Source: CBDCWT01 sp965223305 (GTDB taxonomy: Bacteria > Planctomycetota > Planctomycetia > Pirellulales > Pirellulaceae). From it: 64,000 nt of DNA. Below are positions 53,322-60,446 of the stretch, piece after piece. A program made the position numbers and the translations under genes. The notes below the pieces were generated by a model that made no database searches, was not told the DNA's origin, and worked only from the letters and a program-made list of their open reading frames with translations. The first letter of the stretch is position 1; the number at the start of each line of letters is the position of its first letter. Location: contig CBDCWT010000013.1 of assembly GCA_965223305.1 (NCBI GenBank), forward strand, positions 62,001 to 126,000, written 5' to 3'.

Positions 53322-54188
53322 CTAGATCTTCAAGTACTTCTTCAACAGACCGTGCCCCTGCCGGATGGCGTCACGTCCGCTCGATTCGATTCCGTACCAG
53401 CCGCGATATCCGTTGTCTTGGCACAGTTGGATCATGCGTTGCGTCTGTTGTTCTGTTGGCTGGTTGCGGTAGGACATTCCCACCGCATAGGGGAGCATCT
53501 TCCGAAGATACGTAAAGTTGTCGAAGTCGTTGCTTGGTTCCCGCCAGTCGGGGTAAGAACCAAACATCGGATGGTTCACTCGTTTGAACAGATCAACCAT
53601 CCAATCCGCATCGTTAGAAAGTCCGCCGTGATTCTCGATACATATCTGGATTTCTTGAGGTGCAGCGTAATCCAAGATCCGCTCATAGGTATCGGCGGCC
53701 CATTCTAGAGCTTCCCGCCTTGGGGCATTGCGTGGGCCACGGCAATTGGTCCGCACGGCGTGGCAGCCCAAAAACTTGGCGATGTCTATCCATTTACGAT
53801 GATTGACAGCTGCTTGAATCCGCTCCTGTTTGTTGGGACTACACGTCTCGCCCTCGTCGTCCACCATAATGAGGACCATTTTCACGTCGTACTTATCAGC
53901 ATTGGCACGCAGCTTCTTCAGATAGCTGTACTTGGGCAAGTCAAACAGTGTACTGACGAACTCAATCCCATTGATGTCGAATACTTCTCGGGCAATTCTT
54001 GGGAAGTCCAAGGTGGTCCACTCACTCTGACGAATCTCGCTAACTAACGCCCACTGCGCTAGTGAAATGTCGTCTTCGTGTTCACGCGGCGCCGCCAGCA
54101 GCTTGGCGCCTGTCCATGACGCACTCGTCACCGCCAAGCCTGTTGCGGCCGAAGTAGTAAGGAATCCTCTGCGCGTGACTTCTGTCAT
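53322..54188 (-). CDS. Secreted sugar-phosphate isomerase/epimerase-like TIM-barrel protein
   Basis: About 288 residues from ATG 54188 (GGAG 8 bp upstream), preferred over the frame start at 54242. A Tat leader (TRRGFLTTSAATGLAVTSAS) is followed by an xylose-isomerase-like barrel: FDINGIEFVSTLFDLPKYSY, VKMVLIMVDDEGETCSP, CHAVRTNCRG, IQICIENHGGLSNDADWMVD and GYRGWYGIESSGRD. The Glu in IENHGG, Asp in YPDW and Glu in GIES are the usual metal ligands of the family. In planctomycetes such exported versions sit in sugar-catabolic clusters. It lies between the two paralogous hydrolases, just downstream of one on the same strand (50 bp), so they are probably co-transcribed. Confidence 0.87.
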   Translation of the reverse strand: MTEVTRRGFLTTSAATGLAVTSASWTGAKLLAAPREHEDDISLAQWALVSEIRQSEWTTLDFPRIAREVFDINGIEFVSTLFDLPKYSYLKKLRANADKYDVKMVLIMVDDEGETCSPNKQERIQAAVNHRKWIDIAKFLGCHAVRTNCRGPRNAPRREALEWAADTYERILDYAAPQEIQICIENHGGLSNDADWMVDLFKRVNHPMFGSYPDWREPSNDFDNFTYLRKMLPYAVGMSYRNQPTEQQTQRMIQLCQDNGYRGWYGIESSGRDAIRQGHGLLKKYLKI

Positions 54189-54238
54189 CGTTCGTACTCC
54201 TGGCTCAAGTTTAGTGTCAGACTGACAATACCGAGATG

Positions 54239-56251
54239 TCATTTGCCCTTCGCCTTGAGAAAACGCTCGAAGAACCGATAGATCTGTTGATTCGATTCGG
54301 CTGTCGCTCGGTGGCCTTTGCGGTTGGTCATTGCGACGCGACCCTCATAGCCCAGCAGCCTGTTCACCGCGACGGCATGGTTCAAAGCCTTCCAGCGCTC
54401 CGGCTGATCCTCCGAACCGCCGGAAACCAGGAACGGTCGCGGAGCCATCAACGCGTGCAATTCGTGAAGGTCGTGGCCCCGTTCGACGAGCGTCTTGTAC
54501 GCACCGGTGCGCGGATTGTCTTTGTTGGGAATGCCGGCGTCCCGCTGCTGTTTGCCTGCTTCGTATCCCAGATACCATGGTTCCCAGTAGTTCACATTCG
54601 CCCTCCGTTCGTCGAAGACGATTCCGCCATCCGACCAGGCGGCGCAAGCGAACTTGTCGTAAAGGCACGAGGCAAACATAGCCCACTTACCGCCATAGGA
54701 GTGACCGACGATGCCGATCCGCTCGGCATCGACGTAGCGCAGGCTCGCCAGCGAGCTGTGACAGTTCGCCGCACCATAGGCCAACGCAGAGAGCGGTTGC
54801 AGTTCAGCCTTTTCCTTGTTCGGGTAGTACCATGAGCTCGGCATCCCGATGGAGAGTGTCACGAAGCCGCGTTTGGTAAGCTGATAGCCAAAGTCGGACG
54901 TTCCTTCCCGCAGTCCTGCGCCTGATTCGGCCCAGTAGAAAGGCACAACCGCAGCCGGAAAGGGGCCTTCGCCATCGGGAACGAGCAGGATTGCTGGATA
55001 CATGAAGCCGGGCGCAATCTCCACTCTGACGTGATGCTGGGCGAAGTTTTCGCGGCGGGCTTTTTCCTGGTATTCGATCTTGGGCTCTGCGACCAAGGGC
55101 GGCCAGTGCCCCATGATCCCGTGCCAGCGGTCGAGGATTTCCTGGCGCCGCATGCGCCAGTCGTCAGCCGTCTCGACTGGAAGTCCGCCGTAGAACGTTA
55201 GGGGTGAACGATAGTCGCCGAAATCATCTGCGTACTGCGATGGCGGGCGGAAGAACTGGTCGAGGTCGTCTCGCCCCACATGCGAACGAACAAGAGCCAA
55301 GGCCGCATCAGCTTCCACCAGCGCCAGGCCGGTGGCGCTCTTGTCGACGGATAACTGCGCGAAGAAAGCAATATGTTTGCCGTCCGGTGACCACGTTGGA
55401 TGGCCGGCGTTCAGTGCAGGCGGCGTTAATTGCCGGACCGCTGCACCGTCGGGCGAGGCGATGAAAATGGCCCGCCGCCCGCTGTCGCTGCCGCGATCCG
55501 ACGCGAACACGATCCACTTGCCGTCGGGCGACCAGCACGGGGCCCATCCTCGCTGCGCGTCCAGCGCCCTCAGTTCTCCTGTCCGATTCAAGAACCAAAT
55601 CTGGTTGCGATATTGGGAATAACGCTGACCACGCCTCACTTGTCCTCCCATGACGATCTGGCTTCCATCGGGGGAAACACGGGGCACACCCGCCCAATGT
55701 GTTTTTGGGTCTGTCAACGCGACCACCGTTCCACTCCCGAAGTCGACCTTCTTGATGGCGCTCCCCTGGCCTCCACCGAAGTCCACCAAGGCCACACTTT
55801 CTCCATCGGCGTACCACGAAGGATAAGACATCTGGTCGGTCAGCCCGTCAGTGTCCAACACGTGTAACCCTGTGCCGTCACCATTGATCAGCGATACATT
55901 GAATCTGCCGGTCGTTGATTGGCCGTTGAAGGCGATGACGTTCTGTCTGGACCAGTTGGCGCGGGTTCCGCGGAGCGAGATTTCTCCTGGAAAGGGACTT
56001 GGTTTATCGCCATCGATGGAGACGACGTACAGATTCCAAGCTCTCCGATCGGTCGTACGACTGAACAGTAAGGTCCGACTATCGGGTGAAAAGCAGGGCC
56101 ACATGTCCTGCACGTCCGGATTCGACGTGATGAACCTGTGCTTGGGAAACTCCGTGGCAGAGCATTTGCTGGCCGTTCCATTGCCGAGCGTCACACAAGT
56201 GAGCAGTGCGGCGAGAGCACCACGTAAGAGTGTCAGATCTTTCACCTTCAT
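54239..56251 (-). CDS. TolB-like propeller fused to secreted alpha/beta hydrolase
   Basis: About 670 residues from ATG 56251, which precedes a leader (LLRGALAALLTCVTLGNGTA); the frame also opens at 56314. Residues about 30-310 are PD40/TolB-type blades (MWPCFSPDSRTLLFSRTTDR, PRVSPDGSQIVMGGQ, APCWSPDGKWIVFASDRGSD, HPTWSPDGKHIAFFAQ). From about 335 the protein matches the 52002 hydrolase almost block for block: DDWRMRRQEILDRWHGIMGH, GIVGHSYGGKWAMFASCLYD, VSGGSEDQPERWKALNHAVA and MTNRKGHRAT, with the Ser and His of the triad conserved. The architecture resembles prolyl-oligopeptidase/S9 proteins, but the hydrolase part is the esterase-like planctomycete type. The propeller could gate or bind substrate. 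Confidence 0.87.
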   Translation of the reverse strand: MKVKDLTLLRGALAALLTCVTLGNGTASKCSATEFPKHRFITSNPDVQDMWPCFSPDSRTLLFSRTTDRRAWNLYVVSIDGDKPSPFPGEISLRGTRANWSRQNVIAFNGQSTTGRFNVSLINGDGTGLHVLDTDGLTDQMSYPSWYADGESVALVDFGGGQGSAIKKVDFGSGTVVALTDPKTHWAGVPRVSPDGSQIVMGGQVRRGQRYSQYRNQIWFLNRTGELRALDAQRGWAPCWSPDGKWIVFASDRGSDSGRRAIFIASPDGAAVRQLTPPALNAGHPTWSPDGKHIAFFAQLSVDKSATGLALVEADAALALVRSHVGRDDLDQFFRPPSQYADDFGDYRSPLTFYGGLPVETADDWRMRRQEILDRWHGIMGHWPPLVAEPKIEYQEKARRENFAQHHVRVEIAPGFMYPAILLVPDGEGPFPAAVVPFYWAESGAGLREGTSDFGYQLTKRGFVTLSIGMPSSWYYPNKEKAELQPLSALAYGAANCHSSLASLRYVDAERIGIVGHSYGGKWAMFASCLYDKFACAAWSDGGIVFDERRANVNYWEPWYLGYEAGKQQRDAGIPNKDNPRTGAYKTLVERGHDLHELHALMAPRPFLVSGGSEDQPERWKALNHAVAVNRLLGYEGRVAMTNRKGHRATAESNQQIYRFFERFLKAKGK

Positions 56252-56442
56252 GCCCTCGACGAGCTCATACTCTCGGCGACAAGATGCTGTCTGCCGCTCA
56301 CATTTCTGCTTCATGGACGTGCTCGCTGGGGAGTTGCGGTGAGCCTAGGGATTGTCGCAGACGGGCACCATGGATTCAAATGTATCTGGCAGAGCCGGCG
56401 AAACTGTTCGAGCATCAGGTCGCGCACCACAAAGCTACTTAG

Positions 56443-57870
56443 ATGAGAAACCACCACTTCGGCTACGTTGTTCTGTTTGCACTGTCGCTCGTGATCAGTC
56501 CGGGTCTCAGCGCGGCAAGTTGGGCCGCCCGACCAAATCTGATCGTCGTGATGGTCGACGATATGGGTTACGCCGGGCTCAGTTGCTTTGGCAACCCTTA
56601 CTTCAGGACTCCGGAGCTAGATCAGCTGGCTGCGGAGGGAATGCGGTTGACCGACTTTCATTCCTCCGGAACTGTCTGTTCGCCGACCCGCGCCGGGCTG
56701 CTCACCGGCCGCTACCAGCAACGCAGCGGGATTGAGGCTGTGATTCATCCAGCAAGCGACCATCCGGAGCATCGTAAAGGACTTCAGCTTTCTGAAACAA
56801 CATTCGCTGAGTCACTCCAACAGGCCGGGTACATCACAGGACTGATCGGGAAGTGGCACCAGGGATACACCGAGAATTCACAGGGCTACCATCCGCAGAA
56901 TCATGGGTTTGATGAGTTTATCGGGTATCACAGCGGGAACATTGACTTTGTCAGTCACATTGGCGACCACAACAAACACGACTGGTGGCATGGCCGCGCG
57001 GAGACTCGCGAGAAGGGTTACACGACACATTTGATTAACCAGTACGCGCTCGACTTTGTGCAACGTCACGCCGGTGGTGAACGGCCGTTCTGCTTGTATG
57101 TCGCGCACGAAGCCATTCACAACCCCGTGCAGGTACCCGGCGATCCGGTCCGCCGTACGACCGAACAGTGGGACCGCTGGAAGTGGAGAGAAGTTAGCGA
57201 GCAAGAGCGAATTAGCAAGTACAGGGGAATGACGTTGCCAATTGATGAGGGGCTCGGTCAACTGCGTCGCAGGTTACTCGAGCTTGGCATCGAGCAGAAT
57301 ACGTTGGTGCTGTTCTTCTCGGACAATGGTCCTTCGCGAGATTTTCCTAGCGGCAACCCAAAGCTACGAGGATGGAAAGGCGAGGTGTACGAGGGCGGCC
57401 ATAAAGTGCCTGCGATCGCATGGTGGCCTGGACGTATCATGCCGGGCAGTGTGTCGGATGAACCGCTTATCAGTATCGACGTCATGCCAACGTTACTCGC
57501 ATTGGCCGGAATTGAACCGCCGGACCAGCCATTGGACGGAGTCGACATTTCTCCTGTCCTTCTCAGCCAGGAGTCGCTGCCAACACGGCCGCTTTTTTGG
57601 GCGTCACTTGGAAACAACGGCCACCGGGCTGAAGCCATGCGCGACGGCGATTGGAAACTCGTCGTCAAGCATCCAGGCGCCAAACCAGGGACGTTTGAGA
57701 ACGAGCAACTCGAGCTTTACCGTTTGACGGATGATCCCTCCGAGGAAACGAACTTGCGGGACCGGTATCCCAAACGTGCAACGCAAATGCATCAGCAACT
57801 CCTGACTTGGTACGCTCAGACACAGGTAGCAGCAACCAAGCAGCCTGGCGGCTGGCTGCAGACCGAGTAG
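56443..57870 (+). CDS. Secreted type I sulfatase
   Basis: 475 residues with a signal peptide (VVLFALSLVISPGLSAAS). The metal-binding start is PNLIVVMVDDMGYAGLSCFG (D39, D40). The formylglycine motif is C79-S-P-T-R, so the enzyme needs cysteine oxidation by an FGE-type maturase, absent from the window. Other hallmarks are TGRYQQRSGIE, GKWHQGY and FSDNGPSRDFPSGNPKLRGW with KGEVYEGGHKVPAI. It removes sulfate from carbohydrate polymers in the periplasm or outside the cell; substrate specificity cannot be read. It is divergent from the hydrolase/isomerase group by about 190 bp, which suggests they serve the same polysaccharide. Confidence 0.93.
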   Translation: MRNHHFGYVVLFALSLVISPGLSAASWAARPNLIVVMVDDMGYAGLSCFGNPYFRTPELDQLAAEGMRLTDFHSSGTVCSPTRAGLLTGRYQQRSGIEAVIHPASDHPEHRKGLQLSETTFAESLQQAGYITGLIGKWHQGYTENSQGYHPQNHGFDEFIGYHSGNIDFVSHIGDHNKHDWWHGRAETREKGYTTHLINQYALDFVQRHAGGERPFCLYVAHEAIHNPVQVPGDPVRRTTEQWDRWKWREVSEQERISKYRGMTLPIDEGLGQLRRRLLELGIEQNTLVLFFSDNGPSRDFPSGNPKLRGWKGEVYEGGHKVPAIAWWPGRIMPGSVSDEPLISIDVMPTLLALAGIEPPDQPLDGVDISPVLLSQESLPTRPLFWASLGNNGHRAEAMRDGDWKLVVKHPGAKPGTFENEQLELYRLTDDPSEETNLRDRYPKRATQMHQQLLTWYAQTQVAATKQPGGWLQTE

Positions 57871-57881
57871 TCCAACAGAAA

Positions 57882-58990
57882 CTTCCGTAGCCGAATTCGC
57901 CAGAATTTGAACGAATCAGCTGTCCGCCAAACTCTGGCGAGTTCGGCTACAACCCCAAATCAGCCGCTAAGCGTTAGCCCACGGTTCAGCATTTTCGGCT
58001 CGGCAGGAGCCTCGCCCTCCCGTTCGATTGACACGGTTGTTGCAGCGAGTGCGAGTGGACACCTGCCGTGGAGCCGTCCGCTCTATCCTGTTCATCGTGT
58101 TGATCCTGTCGTCTGCTTGATTGACAGGATCTACAGGATCAACAGGATGTCCATTTGATCGTACCGGAACCTCCTGTAGCCGAGTTCGCCAGAATTTGGA
58201 CGAATCAGCTGTCCGCCAAACTCTGGCGAGTTCGGCTACAACCCGAATCAGCCGCTGGGCGTTAGCCCACGGTTCAGTGCACTTTCGGCTCGGCAGGAGC
58301 CTCGCCCTCCCGTTCGATTGACACCGCTGTTGCAAGTAAGTGCGGGTGGACATCCTGCCGTGGAGCCGTCCACTCTATCCTGTTCATCATGTTGATCCTG
58401 TCTTCGGCTTGATTGACAGGATTTACAGGGTCAACAGGATGGCCATTTGATCGTACCAGAACCTCCTGTAGCCGAGTTCGCCAGAATTTGGACGAATCAG
58501 CTGTCCGCCAAACTCTGGCGAGTTCGGCTACAACCCCAAATCAGCCGCTGGGCGTTAGCCCACGGTTCAGTGCACTTTCGGCTCGGCAGGAGCCTCGCCC
58601 TCCCGTTCGATTGACACCGCTGTTGCAAGTGAGTGCGGGTGGACATCCTGCCGTGGAGCCGTCCGCTCTATCCTGTTCATCATGTTGATCCTGTCTTCGG
58701 CTTGATTGACAGGATTTACAGGATCAACAGAATGGCCATTTGATCGTACCAGAACCTCCTGTAGCCGAGTTCGCCAGAACTTGGACGAATCAGCTGTCCG
58801 CCAAACTCTGGCGAGTTCGGCTACAACCCCGAATCAGCCGCTGGGCGTTAGCCCACGGTTCAGTGCACTTTCGGCTCGGCAGGAGCCTCGCCCTCCCGTT
58901 CGATTGACACCGCTGTTGCAAGTGAGTGCGGGTGGACATCCTGCCGTGGAGCCGTCCACTCTATCCTGCTGATCATGTTCATCCTGTCTT
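57882..58990. repeat. Composite tandem repeat, 4 units of about 290 bp
   Basis: Units begin at 57882, 58171, 58463 and 58756 (periods 289, 292, 293); the last is cut short before the DUF1501 stop at 59001. Every unit has the same four modules in order. First, a hairpin pairing GTAGCCGAGTTCGCCAGA with TCTGGCGAGTTCGGCTAC. Second, CAGCCGCTGGGCGTTAGCCC. Third, GGCTCGGCAGGAGCCTCGCC. Fourth, an inverted pair TCATGTTGATCCTGTC/GACAGGATTTACAGG. Short open frames of 83-91 codons repeat with the unit and are not genes. Confidence 0.93.
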
Positions 58991-59000
58991 CCGATTCCAC

Positions 59001-60446
59001 TCAGGCGATGATCTGCTGGATCGGGCGACCGTGGTCGATGTCTAGACGTTTGCGCCCCGGAATCTCCAGCTTGCGCGAGTCGAGCCCCAGGAGGCCGAGC
59101 ACCGTGGCGTGGATGTCCGTCACGTAATGACGATCCTCCACCGCCAGGATACCCAGTTCGTCGGTCGCGCCGTGCACAGCACCTCCTTTGATGCCGCCTC
59201 CGGCCAGCCAACAGCTGAAGCCGAAAGGATGATGGTCTCGACCTGTCGTGCCTTCGCTGCCGGCAGTACGGCCAAACTCGGTGGCCCAGACGACGATCGT
59301 TTCGTCAAGTAACCCACGTTGCTTCAAGTCCTTCAACAACGTCGCAACCGGCTTATCGACTGCCCGGCAGTTTTTTGCATGGTTAGCCTGCAGCTTGCTG
59401 TGAGCGTCCCACGAGCCCGCGCCGCCACCCCCGTGGTAGACCTGCACGAACCGTACGCCACGCTCAACGAACCGGCGCGCCGCCAGCAGCTGTCGCCCAA
59501 AGCCGTCGCCGTAAGCTGCAAGCGTCGACTTGGTCTCGTTCCGCATATCAAAGATCTCAGGCACCGCCATTTGCATGCGGAATGCCAACTCGTACGACTT
59601 AATCCTGGCCCGCAAGGCCGCGTCGTCGGGGTACTCAACCGCCAACAGCCCATTCAGTCTCCGAATCAGGTCAAAGTTGGCAGCCTGCTCCTCTCGGTAA
59701 ACATGTCCGGCCGGCCTTCCGAACGGCAGTGGACGCTTCTCGTTGAGCATTACGCCATCGTGCTCGGCACCGAGGTAGTTCGCCAAGTGCACCTGCGTTC
59801 CGCCGCAGCAGTCGCCGATCGGATTGCCCATCACCACGAATTGAGGCAGGTTCTCGTTGAGCGTTCCCAGGCCGTAGTGCACCCACGCGCCGATGGTGGG
59901 AAAGTAGCCGTCGCTGATGTGACGCCCCGTGTGAAACTGCAGCTGGGCACCGTGATCGTTGTCGGTCGTCCACATCGAACGCACCACGGCGATGTCGTCA
60001 ATACATTCGCTCACCTGCGGCCACCAGTTGCTGACCTCAGTGCCGCTCTGTCCGTGTTTTTGATAACCAACCTGCAATGGAAGAATCTTCTGCCGAAAGC
60101 TCCGCGTGTTGCCGTCGACGAACGGCCGGAAGTTCTCTTTCACAAAAGGATCTTCGTACACGTCGCTCAAGGGCGTTTCCGCAAGAGTCATGCCCGCGTA
60201 CTTGTTGAGCGCCGGCTTGGGGTCGAAGCTCTCCAGATGGCTCACGCCGCCAGCCATAAACAACCAGATCACACTCTTGGCCCGAGGGGACGATCCGTTT
60301 GTCGCCAGGGCTTCGCCCGCCAGCAGATGGCCCAGCGCCAAACCTGTGAAACCCATACCGGCGTCGGCGAGAAATGTGCGGCGGCTGCGGCGCGCTGAAA
60401 GACCGAGATTGCCTGAAGCAGAACCGTGGTTCATGTCGTCGCTCAT
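59001..60446 (-). CDS. DUF1501 family secreted protein
   Basis: About 481 residues from ATG 60446, which overlaps the upstream gene's stop as ATGA; a longer open frame to 60614 only reads antisense-like arginine-rich sequence. The Tat-like leader is ARRSRRTFLADAGMGFTGLA. Hallmarks are SVIWLFMAGGVSHLESFDPK, VRSMWTTDNDHGAQLQFHTG, VVWATEFGRTAGSEGTTGRD and HHPFGFSCWLAGGGIKGGAV, with the ending DIHATVLGLLGLDSRKLEIP. The first motif has AGGVSH in place of the more common DGGPSQ. The long subtype, as at 38431. Translational coupling with the DUF1553 protein implies a one-to-one functional partnership. Confidence 0.92.
   Translation of the reverse strand: MSDDMNHGSASGNLGLSARRSRRTFLADAGMGFTGLALGHLLAGEALATNGSSPRAKSVIWLFMAGGVSHLESFDPKPALNKYAGMTLAETPLSDVYEDPFVKENFRPFVDGNTRSFRQKILPLQVGYQKHGQSGTEVSNWWPQVSECIDDIAVVRSMWTTDNDHGAQLQFHTGRHISDGYFPTIGAWVHYGLGTLNENLPQFVVMGNPIGDCCGGTQVHLANYLGAEHDGVMLNEKRPLPFGRPAGHVYREEQAANFDLIRRLNGLLAVEYPDDAALRARIKSYELAFRMQMAVPEIFDMRNETKSTLAAYGDGFGRQLLAARRFVERGVRFVQVYHGGGGAGSWDAHSKLQANHAKNCRAVDKPVATLLKDLKQRGLLDETIVVWATEFGRTAGSEGTTGRDHHPFGFSCWLAGGGIKGGAVHGATDELGILAVEDRHYVTDIHATVLGLLGLDSRKLEIPGRKRLDIDHGRPIQQIIA

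Noticed and set aside
57882..58990. Possible CRISPR array
   Set aside because: Units are about 290 bp, nearly identical throughout and have no variable spacers; no cas gene is nearby.
59319..60398. 359-codon plus-strand frame
   Set aside because: It is wholly antisense to a DUF1501 gene with intact family motifs; its composition is what the complement of a GC-rich gene gives.
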